From the NCBI GenBank assembly GCA_903888395.1, contig CAISTO010000202.1:1-9167 (forward strand): DNA of 9,167 bases, written 5' to 3'. Below the pieces are notes generated by a model. That model was given only the letters and a program-made list of their open reading frames with translations, did no database searches and was not told the DNA's origin. The DNA is from an uncultured Bacteroidota bacterium (GTDB lineage Bacteria > Bacteroidota > Bacteroidia > UKL13-3). Shown one piece after another: positions 1 to 5,781 of the stretch (the first letter of the stretch is position 1; each line of letters opens with the position of its first letter). Made by a program: the position numbers and the translations under genes.

Positions 1-98
1 ATAGTTAATATACAATAGTTAATAGTCCATAGTCGATAGAATAATGTATATCTTATTTGCTCTATCAACTATGGTCTATCAACTGACAACTATCAACT
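1..98. repeat. Inverted 14-nt-period intergenic repeat element
   Basis: On the plus strand three units begin at 62, 76 and 90, each opening with the identical 9-mer CTATCAACT and spaced exactly 14 nt. On the minus strand positions 39 to 1 hold three related units at the same 14-nt spacing, with cores CTATCGACT, CTATTAACT and ATATTAACT. The two sets face each other: 17-40 pairs with 61-84 at 21 of 24 positions around a 20-nt centre (41-60), and 2-10 pairs with 91-99 at 8 of 9. The array overlaps the pepT stop codon (97-99) and may extend left of the window. In RNA it could form a long hairpin at the 3' end of the pepT message, though no U-tract follows. Similar low-complexity CTATCAACT-type intergenic repeats occur, as I recall, in other Bacteroidota genomes; whether this one is dispersed in this genome is inference. 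Confidence 0.75.
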
Positions 99-1341
99 AA
101 GCTTGTTGTTCCCAAACTTGCACCAATTCTACCAAAACATCCACTGCTTTTTGCATGTCTTGAACACTCACAAACTCTTGTTTGCTATGAATGGCCATTT
201 CACCTGTAAAAATATTTGGACAAGGCAATCCCATAAACGAAAGTCGTGAGCCATCAGTTCCACCTCTAATATTGGTAGTAACAGTATTTAATCCAGCGCG
301 TTTATATGCTTCTTCCGCATTTGCCATTACCTGAGGAAATTGATCTAAAATTTCCTTCATATTTCTGTATTGTTCAGTAACTATTATTTCAAAGGTAGCT
401 CCTTCAAATTTTGCTACGGCTTTTTGTGCTAATTGATTCAATAATTCTTCATGTTCTTTTAGTTTGGCTGTTTCAAAATCACGAACAATAAAACCAACAG
501 TAGCTTTTTCCACTCCGCCTTCAATAGAAACAGGGTGAACAAAACCTTCGTATTTGTCGGTTTTCTCAGGACATAATATATCATTTGGCAATAAAGTATT
601 AAAGTAACTTGCTACTTTAATAGCACTCACCATTTTGTTTTTTGCATAACCAGGATGCGCGCTAATGCCATGAAAAATAATTTTACAACCATCAGCACTG
701 AATGTTTCACCCTCTAAATGTCCGCGTTCACCGCCATCTAACGTATAACCAAAATCTGCATTTAATTGCTGCATGTCTATTTTATCAACTCCTTGACCAA
801 TTTCTTCGTCTGGAGTAAATAACACTCGAATATCACCATGAATAATTTGAGGATTATTCATTAATAATTCAGCTAAATTCATAATAATGGCAACCCCAGC
901 TTTATCATCGGCACCTAATAAAGTTAAACCGCTAGCAGTAATAATATCATCACCAATTCGCTCCAATAAATATTTATGTTTTTTGGAAGATAGTACCACT
1001 GAATTGTCATCAGGCATAATAATATCTTCTCCATTCCAATTTTTGTGAAGTATTGGTTTTACATTGGTGCCACTGCAATCAGGACTTGTGTCTACATGTG
1101 AACAAAAACAAATGACAGGTACTTTTTTATCAGTATTTGAAGGAATAGTAGCATATACGTATCCAAACTCATCGGTTGAAACATTTTTTAAAACCAAACC
1201 TATTAATTCTTCATATAAAAGTTTGCTTAAATCTTTTTGCTTTTCACTACTTGGATTACTTAAACTATTTGGATCGGCAGTGGTGTCTATTTGCACATAT
1301 CGCATCAATCTTTCGGCTACATTATATTGGTAATTTTTCAT
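97..1341 (-). CDS. pepT: Peptidase T (tripeptide aminopeptidase, M20B family)
   Basis: Cytoplasmic di-zinc aminopeptidase that removes the N-terminal residue from tripeptides, feeding peptide turnover. The 414-residue length fits the family (about 410). The metal-site motifs are all present in order: SHVDTSPD (H82, D84), LGADDKAG (D145), TPDEEIG (E179 catalytic, E180), LDGG (D202) and the C-terminal AIHSKQEF (H385). The dimerisation/lid domain lies roughly at 215-325 and NIRGGTDGSR (357-366) is the usual substrate-side motif. The ATG at 1341 gives a family-like N-terminus. No Shine-Dalgarno is seen, as is normal for Bacteroidota. It is a single-gene unit divergent from the sigma factor. Its stop codon TAG lies at the edge of the 14-nt repeat array, so the extreme C-terminus may have been shaped by that repeat. 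No catalytic residue is missing. Confidence 0.96.
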   Translation of the reverse strand: MKNYQYNVAERLMRYVQIDTTADPNSLSNPSSEKQKDLSKLLYEELIGLVLKNVSTDEFGYVYATIPSNTDKKVPVICFCSHVDTSPDCSGTNVKPILHKNWNGEDIIMPDDNSVVLSSKKHKYLLERIGDDIITASGLTLLGADDKAGVAIIMNLAELLMNNPQIIHGDIRVLFTPDEEIGQGVDKIDMQQLNADFGYTLDGGERGHLEGETFSADGCKIIFHGISAHPGYAKNKMVSAIKVASYFNTLLPNDILCPEKTDKYEGFVHPVSIEGGVEKATVGFIVRDFETAKLKEHEELLNQLAQKAVAKFEGATFEIIVTEQYRNMKEILDQFPQVMANAEEAYKRAGLNTVTTNIRGGTDGSRLSFMGLPCPNIFTGEMAIHSKQEFVSVQDMQKAVDVLVELVQVWEQQA

Positions 1342-1463
1342 TGTACAATAATTGTAATTTTATCTGATGATTGATACTAAAAAGTTATTTTTATTTGAAA
1401 ATTTTAGTGCTTAACATTTGCTTAAATATGTTAAATGGTTAGTTTTTAAGTTTATTGGAAAAT

Positions 1464-1493
1464 TAAAAGTAATTCATAATGAGCTAGTTCAAA
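1464..1493 (-). promoter_or_regulatory. Weak candidate pepT promoter
   Basis: Read on the minus strand, TTTG (1493-1490) is followed after 18 nt by TACTTTTA (1471-1464), one base off the Bacteroidota TAnnTTTG -7 element. It would give a leader of roughly 115 nt. The final G of the -7 box is replaced by A, so this is only a candidate. Confidence 0.22.
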
Positions 1494-1520
1494 TTTTTTT
1501 TCTTGTTTTTTTGAAAATCA

Positions 1521-1551
1521 CTTGAATTAATGATTTTTGTTAGTAAATTTG
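1521..1551 (+). promoter_or_regulatory. Candidate promoter of the ECF sigma factor gene
   Basis: TAAATTTG at 1544-1551 matches the Bacteroidota -7 consensus TAnnTTTG exactly. CTTG at 1521-1524 is a three-of-four match to the -33 TTTG element, with a 19-nt spacer. Transcription would start near 1557-1560, leaving a leader of about 90 nt. Two inverted repeats overlap the elements (1514-1537 and 1537-1560), which would suit an operator. Confidence 0.42.
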
Positions 1552-1649
1552 ATTTAACAATTAAACCCAATTCATCGCCTATAAAAATACAATTTTACAC
1601 TAACCAAATTTTATAACTGTTTGCAAAAAAAACTACTATAAACCAATTA

Positions 1650-2276
1650 ATGCTTACAATTATGCAGACTTCAAAAGTTAGTGACGATGAATTGATACAA
1701 AGGTATCTCAATGGCGATGTGCGCAGTTTCGAAACTTTATTAAGAAGGCACAAAAATGCCAGTTATGCTGTTATTTTACAAAAAGTAAAAAGCAGGGACG
1801 TAGCTGACGAAATTTTCCAAAATGTTTTTATCAAAATCATTGAAGTGATCAATGATGGAAGGTATTCAGAAACAGGAAAGTTTAAACAGTATTTACTATG
1901 CTTATGCAATAATTTTTCAATAGATTATTTGCGTAAATTTTCAAAGAAAAAAGAACTCCTTTTTTCTAGTTTTATTAGTAATTCTGACGATGATGGTTAT
2001 TCATATTTTGATAATTATGCGGATGACAAAAATATTGCTCCTTTTGTAGAATATGAAGCCGATAAAGAAGCTAATATTTTAAGAAATCTTGTTTTGCAAT
2101 TACCAGCTGATCAGCAAGAAGTAATTATTTTAAAACATTGGGGAAACTTAAAGTTTAGAGAAATTGCGGAGCAAATAGGTGAAAACATCAATACTGTTCA
2201 AGGCAGATTCAGGTATGGAATTAAGAAGCTAAAAGAAATGTTGAAACAACAACAAATTGAAATTACTATCAATTAA
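1650..2276 (+). CDS. ECF-type RNA polymerase sigma factor
   Basis: Group 4 (extracytoplasmic function) sigma factor, expected to redirect RNA polymerase to a specific promoter set. Sigma region 2 spans about residues 24-100: a typical FETLLRRHKN start, DVADEIFQNVFIKI (50-63) and the promoter-melting helix around DYLRKF. Region 4 spans about 144-196: LPADQQEVIIL followed by the helix-turn-helix FREIAEQIGENINTVQGRFR (169-188). The linker (about 101-143) is long and acidic with several Asp and Tyr residues. The total of 208 residues is normal for the group. An alternative ATG at codon 5 (1662) would also fit, since region 2 begins later. No anti-sigma gene lies next to it; the following gene encodes a secreted DUF4294 protein 36 bp downstream, so the regulator, if any, is elsewhere or the factor is controlled by transcription. 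Confidence 0.93.
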   Translation: MLTIMQTSKVSDDELIQRYLNGDVRSFETLLRRHKNASYAVILQKVKSRDVADEIFQNVFIKIIEVINDGRYSETGKFKQYLLCLCNNFSIDYLRKFSKKKELLFSSFISNSDDDGYSYFDNYADDKNIAPFVEYEADKEANILRNLVLQLPADQQEVIILKHWGNLKFREIAEQIGENINTVQGRFRYGIKKLKEMLKQQQIEITIN

Positions 2277-2312
2277 TATATTTTTGACATTAGTTTACCA
2301 CATCAAATTTTT

Positions 2313-2837
2313 ATGAATTTCAAAAACCTATTTATTACGTTATTTTTATTTATTTCATTAGCAGTAAAAGCGCAGGATACTATTAAAAACATTACGCTAC
2401 CTGATTTTATTGTGGTGGCTCAGAAAGACCCTGAATATGAAAAAAAATATCAGCGTATGGTTTATAATGTAAAAAAAGCCTTGCCTTATGCAAAACTTGC
2501 TGCTTTTAGGTATCAAATGTTGGAACAAAACTTACAATTATTGCCAACAGAAAAAGCAAGAAAAGCTTATTTGAAGAAGACAGAAGCCAATATCAAGGAC
2601 CAATTTATGGAAACTTTAAAAGGTTTAACCGTAAGTCAAGGTAAAATATTAATAAAACTTATATACCGTGAAACTGGGCGAACCACTTACGATTTATTAG
2701 AATCGTATAGAGGTAATTTTACTGCTTATTTTTGGCAAGGATTGACCAAATTTTATGGTGGAAATTTAAAAGACGAATACAATCCAATTGAGGATTGGCA
2801 ATTAGAACAAATTATAAAGCAACTAGGATTTGAATAA
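2313..2837 (+). CDS. Secreted DUF4294 family protein
   Basis: Uncharacterised Bacteroidota family recognised from its pattern; the function is unknown. Residues 1-20 form a signal peptide: short N-terminus with one Lys, a hydrophobic core (about 6-17) and an AKA|Q cleavage site, without a lipobox cysteine, so export to the periplasm is predicted. The mature part has the conserved blocks YQRMVYNVKKALPYAK (46-61), QGKILIKLIYRETGRTTYDL (109-128) and FYGGNLKDEYNP (147-158). It is basic and mostly helical by eye, with no metal-binding or catalytic motif visible. The length of 174 residues with signal peptide is usual. It follows the sigma factor gene after 36 bp and may share its transcript. Its last codons and stop lie within a hairpin that probably ends transcription. 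Confidence 0.88.
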   Translation: MNFKNLFITLFLFISLAVKAQDTIKNITLPDFIVVAQKDPEYEKKYQRMVYNVKKALPYAKLAAFRYQMLEQNLQLLPTEKARKAYLKKTEANIKDQFMETLKGLTVSQGKILIKLIYRETGRTTYDLLESYRGNFTAYFWQGLTKFYGGNLKDEYNPIEDWQLEQIIKQLGFE

Positions 2838-2852
2838 ACTAGTTGCTTTATA
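2813..2852. terminator. Bidirectional hairpin terminator between convergent genes
   Basis: A perfect 14-bp inverted repeat pairs TATAAAGCAACTAG (2813-2826) with its complement at 2839-2852 around a 12-nt loop. The DUF4294 stop codon (2835-2837) sits in the loop. Its place between two convergent genes suits a terminator for both. The downstream sequence on either strand is only moderately U-rich, so the efficiency is uncertain. Confidence 0.65.
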
Positions 2853-2893
2853 GAATAATTTGTTAGTATCAAAAAGGAATTTTCTGCTTGAAT

Positions 2894-3355
2894 TTATTTT
2901 TTCATATCTTCTTTTGTCACCACAGCCATAATACTATCGGCAAAGGCTATTTGAGTTTCTTCCAAACCGTTTACAATGAAAATTTCTGTTTTACAAAAAA
3001 ACAATTTGCTGCCCGCTTTATAAACATGTCCTTTTGCTTTTAATTGAGTTCCTTTTCCTGGATTGATGTAATTAATTTTCAAATCAACTGTAACCACCGA
3101 TTGCTTATTGTTTACTAACGTAAAAGCGGCAAAACCTGTAGTAATATCAGCCATAGTAGCAGTAACACCACCATGAACAAATCCCATTTGTTGCAAATGT
3201 TTTGGTGTTAAATCTAAATAGGTTTCTACATATCCAGCTGCTATTTTATTGAATTTAAAACCTACATCTTGCATGAATAAATTACCTTTCGATTTTTCAA
3301 TCATTCTTGCTTCAAAATCAGGGTCTAATGGTTTCCAATTGAGCTTTTCTATCAT
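2894..3355 (-). CDS. PaaI-like hotdog-fold thioesterase
   Basis: Predicted cytoplasmic acyl-CoA thioesterase of the PaaI/YbgC-like hotdog family, hydrolysing a CoA thioester; the substrate cannot be read from the sequence. The family signature is clear: GFVHGGVTATMADITTGFAA (58-77), with the HGG turn at H61-G63 and an acidic residue, D70, on the long hotdog helix at the usual catalytic position. The strands TVDLKINYINPG (89-100) and LKAKGHVYKAGSKLFFCKTEI (105-125) follow as in PaaI proteins. The 153-residue length is typical and ATG 3355 gives a complete N-terminal extension. It is a single gene, convergent with DUF4294 and divergent from DUF3822 over 64 bp. A link to CoA metabolism through nearby coaD is tempting, but coaD is in another transcript, so this is inference only. 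Confidence 0.9.
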   Translation of the reverse strand: MIEKLNWKPLDPDFEARMIEKSKGNLFMQDVGFKFNKIAAGYVETYLDLTPKHLQQMGFVHGGVTATMADITTGFAAFTLVNNKQSVVTVDLKINYINPGKGTQLKAKGHVYKAGSKLFFCKTEIFIVNGLEETQIAFADSIMAVVTKEDMKK

Positions 3356-3419
3356 AATTCTTAAAAATAATTTACGTTTGTCAGTAAAAAAAAATATTTT
3401 GCGAATGTAAGTCTACATC

Positions 3420-4292
3420 ATGCAAACTGAAAATAATTTAATTTTAGATGTTCAACACTTCGCTGATAGCGATTATAATGCTGAAAGTAGCTTCAGGTAT
3501 AAATATTTTTTAATCATTGCAAAGCAACAAATGATTTCTATTGTTGCCGATATTCAGTTAAATAGAATTGTTTCTTTTAAATCGTTTACCAATCCTTCCG
3601 CTTCATTTTTAGACTTGAGTTACAATGAACTGAATGAATTCAATGAAATTAGTAAGGAGTTCTTACCTACTTATAAAAGTAAAACTGTAATTATTGCAGA
3701 CAGTGATTGTATTTTAGTTCCCGATACTTTAATCAATTTAGTAGCACTTGAAACGTATTACAAAGTAAATAATAAAATAAAAGAAAATTCTCAGGTTATA
3801 TCCAATAAATTAGATTTTAAACACATGGTAAATGTGTTCAATGTGAAGAACGAAACATTAAAATTTATAAGATTTAACATGCCAAGTGCCGATATCATTC
3901 ACCAATCATTATTGTTTATAAAAGCATGTTATATTTCTCAAAATGTACATGCTGAAACCAATGTTTTTATTCAAATAAATAATGACAGTATTGACTTACT
4001 TCAATTTAAAAATGACCAAGTAAATTTCTGTAATAACTTTAAGTTTGATAATCATACTGATATTGTTTATTATTTGTTAGCGGTAGCTGAGGAATTAGGC
4101 ATTTCGGGCGATTTGAATTTAATTGTTTATGGTGAAATTGATTCCAATAATAGCTTGTTTGCATTAATTGAAAAATATTGTAAAAGCATGCAATTAGGCA
4201 AAAGAAACACTCGATTTACTTACCCAAATGCATTTGATAAAATACCAGAACACCATTATTTTACTGCTTTAAATGTATTGCTTTGCGAATAA
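3420..4292 (+). CDS. DUF3822 family protein
   Basis: Uncharacterised protein of a family found in Bacteroidota, recognised both from its pattern and from its place directly before rsmD and coaD. It has 290 residues, no signal peptide and no membrane segment, so it is cytoplasmic. The sequence alternates short strands and helices in two similar halves. In the second half, NVFIQINNDSIDLLQF (179-194), a helix around VYYLLAVAEELGI and LNLIVYGEID are reminiscent of the duplicated actin-like/PilM fold; this is inference and no nucleotide-binding motif is evident. It is the first gene of a tight operon: its last 10 bases overlap the start of rsmD, which implies translational coupling. ATG 3420 is the natural start. 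A role tied to ribosome maturation or CoA supply is suggested only by synteny. Confidence 0.82.
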   Translation: MQTENNLILDVQHFADSDYNAESSFRYKYFLIIAKQQMISIVADIQLNRIVSFKSFTNPSASFLDLSYNELNEFNEISKEFLPTYKSKTVIIADSDCILVPDTLINLVALETYYKVNNKIKENSQVISNKLDFKHMVNVFNVKNETLKFIRFNMPSADIIHQSLLFIKACYISQNVHAETNVFIQINNDSIDLLQFKNDQVNFCNNFKFDNHTDIVYYLLAVAEELGISGDLNLIVYGEIDSNNSLFALIEKYCKSMQLGKRNTRFTYPNAFDKIPEHHYFTALNVLLCE

Positions 4293-4819
4293 TTAGCGGT
4301 ACTCATAAAGGCATTATTATTCATGCTCCAAAAGGTTTACCAGTTAGACCAACTACCGACAGAGCCAAAGAAAGTTTATTTAATATTTTAGAAAATAATT
4401 TTGATTTTGAAAAATTAACTTGTCTTGATTTATTCAGCGGAACTGGGAATATAGCTTACGAATTTTGTAGTCGTGGTGCCAAAAAAGTTACCAGTGTCGA
4501 TATTGATTTTGGTTGCATAAAGTTTATCAAAGAAACCATTGAAAAGCATCAATTCATTCAAATGACTGCTGTTAAAAAAGATGTATTTTCTTTTATAAAT
4601 CAATGCACTGATCAATTTGATATTATTTTTGCAGATGCACCATACGCTTTAGATAAATTGCCAACCATTCCAATGGTAGTTTTTGAAAAGCAATTATTAA
4701 ATCCAAATGCTTGGTTAATAGTGGAACACCAAAGTAATTTGGATTTAAGCCAACAAAAGTATTTTTTTGAAAAAAGAAATTACGGACAATCTACCTTTAG
4801 TTTTTTTAAAAACAGCTAA
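4283..4819 (+). CDS. rsmD: 16S rRNA (guanine(966)-N2)-methyltransferase RsmD
   Basis: S-adenosylmethionine-dependent enzyme predicted to methylate N2 of G966 (E. coli numbering) in 16S rRNA during 30S assembly. The family N-terminus MRIISGTHKG and RPTTDRAKESLFNIL (22-36) are present. The SAM-binding motif I is DLFSGTGNIAYE (49-60), followed by the acidic residue of motif II in SVDID (71-75). Motif IV reads FADAPY (116-121) where DPPY/NPPY is usual. Its 178 residues are normal length. The start must be TTG at 4283: the frame has a stop at 4238-4240, no ATG lies between, and the N-terminus matches the family from this codon. The start overlaps the DUF3822 stop by 10 bp. coaD begins 11 bp after the stop, so the three genes form one operon. 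Confidence 0.93.
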   Translation: MRIISGTHKGIIIHAPKGLPVRPTTDRAKESLFNILENNFDFEKLTCLDLFSGTGNIAYEFCSRGAKKVTSVDIDFGCIKFIKETIEKHQFIQMTAVKKDVFSFINQCTDQFDIIFADAPYALDKLPTIPMVVFEKQLLNPNAWLIVEHQSNLDLSQQKYFFEKRNYGQSTFSFFKNS

Positions 4820-4830
4820 ACCATAATATC

Positions 4831-5289
4831 ATGAAGCGCATTGCCTTATTCCCTGGAACCTTTGATCCAATTACCATTGGTCATGTAAATATTATAGAAC
4901 GTGCTTTACCTTTATTTGATGAAATTGTGGTTGGAATAGGTAATAACAGTTCTAAAAGTACTTTATTTTCCATTGAACAACGCCAACAATGGATATACGA
5001 TATTTTTAAAAATGAACCCTCAGTAAAAGCCATGTCTTATGAAGGTTTAACAGTTACTTTTTGCGAAAAAATAAATGCCCAATATATTTTACGTGGCATC
5101 AGAACCATGGCTGATTTTGATTATGAGAAAAACATAGCGCAAATGAATAAAATTATTCATCCGCAAACTGAAACTGTTTTCCTCATGTGCGATCCTGCAT
5201 ATACACCAATCAGTTCCTCTGTAGTGAGGGATTTAATTAGAAATAATGGCGATACTTCCCAGTTTTTGCCAAAAGAAATTACTTGGTAA
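4831..5289 (+). CDS. coaD: Phosphopantetheine adenylyltransferase
   Basis: Catalyses transfer of AMP from ATP to 4'-phosphopantetheine, giving dephospho-CoA, the penultimate step of coenzyme A synthesis in the cytoplasm. All family motifs are present: PGTFDPITIGH (8-18) with the nucleotidyltransferase TxGH motif ending in H18, K42 in SKSTLF, LRGIR (R88 and R91, the same numbers as in the E. coli enzyme), and ISSSVVRDL (127-135) for ATP binding. The length of 152 residues is typical. It starts with ATG at 4831, 11 bp after rsmD. It is the last gene of the DUF3822-rsmD-coaD operon, an arrangement I recall from other Bacteroidota. The stop codon lies in the hairpin of a probable intrinsic terminator. 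Nothing is missing or unusual in the protein. Confidence 0.97.
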   Translation: MKRIALFPGTFDPITIGHVNIIERALPLFDEIVVGIGNNSSKSTLFSIEQRQQWIYDIFKNEPSVKAMSYEGLTVTFCEKINAQYILRGIRTMADFDYEKNIAQMNKIIHPQTETVFLMCDPAYTPISSSVVRDLIRNNGDTSQFLPKEITW

Positions 5290-5306
5290 TTTATTTCATT
5301 TTTTTT
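5272..5306 (+). terminator. Intrinsic terminator after coaD
   Basis: AAATTAC (5276-5282) pairs perfectly with GTAATTT (5286-5292) around a TTG loop, and the stem extends to 5272-5296 with one mismatch. A run of eight T (5299-5306) follows, with more T-rich sequence to 5320. The coaD stop codon (5287-5289) is in the right arm. The stem is AT-rich and therefore weak, but the hairpin plus U-tract layout is correct. Confidence 0.5.
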
Positions 5307-5321
5307 ATTGTTTTTCTTTTC

Positions 5322-5329
5322 TATTTTTG
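5322..5329 (+). promoter_or_regulatory. Candidate -7 box of the toxin-antitoxin operon
   Basis: TATTTTTG matches the Bacteroidota -7 consensus TAnnTTTG exactly. No clear -33 TTTG is found at the expected distance. Transcription would begin around 5335-5338, at or just before the antitoxin ATG (5338), implying a leaderless or nearly leaderless message. The placement just after the coaD terminator supports independent transcription. Confidence 0.35.
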
Positions 5330-5337
5330 AAAGTATT

Positions 5338-5526
5338 ATGACTGGTATCAATTTTTTAACAAACGAAAAAGGCAAAAAAATTGCTGTTCAAATTGATTTA
5401 TCGAAATGTAATAATATTTGGGAAGATTTTTACGACTGCTTGCTAGCTGAAGAACGTAAAACAGAAAAAAGAGTAAAATGGGATGCGGTAAAAGCTAAGT
5501 TGGATAAAAAACATGGTGTAAAATGA
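5338..5526 (+). CDS. Antitoxin of a RelE/ParE-type toxin-antitoxin pair
   Basis: Small 62-residue acidic/basic protein predicted to bind and neutralise the toxin encoded next to it and to repress the operon. The assignment rests mainly on context: it directly precedes a RelE/ParE toxin gene, and the two share an ATGA overlap (5523-5526). The N-terminal part, INFLTNEKGKKIAVQIDL (4-21), resembles the strand-turn-strand opening of Phd/RelB-like antitoxins. It is followed by a helix, IWEDFYDCLLAEERK (27-41), and a charged, probably disordered C-terminus rich in Lys that would wrap the toxin. The ATG at 5338 is preferred: the frame is open back to a TTG at 5308, but that would add a Phe-rich, T-tract-encoded extension over the probable promoter. 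The exact antitoxin family is not recognised. Confidence 0.75.
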   Translation: MTGINFLTNEKGKKIAVQIDLSKCNNIWEDFYDCLLAEERKTEKRVKWDAVKAKLDKKHGVK

Positions 5527-5780
5527 TTTATGATGTTAATTTAAGCAAAAGTGCTGAAAAGGAACTTTATAAATTGCCAAAATCATATTATTTAAAAATT
5601 CGAAATGCTATAGATAATTTGGCTGAAAATCCAAGACCAATAGCTTGTTTGAAATTAACAAATAAAGGAAATCAGTATAGAATTAGAGTAGGTGTTTATA
5701 GAATTATTTATTCAATTTTTGATGAGCAATTAGTTATTGATATTATTGCAATAGGTCACAGAAAAGACATTTACAAATAG
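5523..5780 (+). CDS. RelE/ParE family toxin
   Basis: 85-residue toxin of the RelE/ParE superfamily. RelE members cleave mRNA in the ribosomal A site, while ParE members poison gyrase; the residues here favour an mRNA interferase. The signature YRIRVGVYRIIYSI (52-65) and the terminal IGHRKDIY (77-84) are textbook. R60, R80 and Y84 align by eye with catalytic R61, R81 and Y87 of E. coli RelE, and K44 in CLKL may serve as one of the lysines. The N-terminal helices LSKSAEKELYKLP and YLKIRNAIDNLAENP are typical. It starts at ATG 5523, overlapping the antitoxin stop by four bases, so translation is coupled. It appears intact and probably active. Its stop is one base from the convergent membrane-protein stop. 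Confidence 0.92.
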   Translation: MIYDVNLSKSAEKELYKLPKSYYLKIRNAIDNLAENPRPIACLKLTNKGNQYRIRVGVYRIIYSIFDEQLVIDIIAIGHRKDIYK

Positions 5781-5781
5781 T

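Larger units (their letters stand above)
1342..1649. other. Divergent intergenic region with clustered inverted repeats
   Basis: This 308-bp AT-rich stretch between pepT and the sigma factor has no convincing ORF. It contains several short perfect inverted repeats: TACAAT-A-ATTGTA (1344-1356, two bases before the pepT start), TTAACAT-N10-ATGTTAA (1411-1434), AAAATCA-N10-TGATTTT (1514-1537) and TTGTTA-N12-TAACAA (1537-1560). The last flanks a TAAATTTG box. Both divergent promoters must lie here. The repeats could be operators, but in DNA this AT-rich some are expected by chance. Confidence 0.5.

Noticed and set aside
1..98. CRISPR array
   Set aside because: The period is 14 nt with no unique spacers, the units are in both orientations, and no cas gene is present.
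1064..1367. Two plus-strand ORFs (89 and 63 codons) opposite pepT
   Set aside because: They lie antisense to the well-conserved pepT N-terminal coding region and show no family pattern.
2255..2274. AATTGA-N8-TCAATT hairpin at the end of the sigma factor gene
   Set aside because: A six-pair AT stem is too weak to call a terminator, and DUF4294 follows closely on the same strand.
3377..3401. Possible promoter TTTG plus TATTTTG before DUF3822
   Set aside because: The spacing between the elements is too short and the -7 box lacks one spacer base, so it does not fit the Bacteroidota consensus, although a promoter must lie in this 64-bp divergent gap.
4430..4615. Minus-strand 61-codon ORF inside rsmD
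   Set aside because: It is antisense to the conserved SAM-binding region of rsmD, with no recognisable protein features.
5308..5337. Longer antitoxin from TTG 5308
   Set aside because: The extra ten residues are encoded by the T-rich terminator/promoter stretch and end at a normal ATG, so the shorter form is better.
5157..5375. Minus-strand 72-codon ORF over the coaD end and antitoxin start
   Set aside because: Its Lys/Asn-rich part is the complement of the T-tract terminator, and the rest is antisense to coaD.
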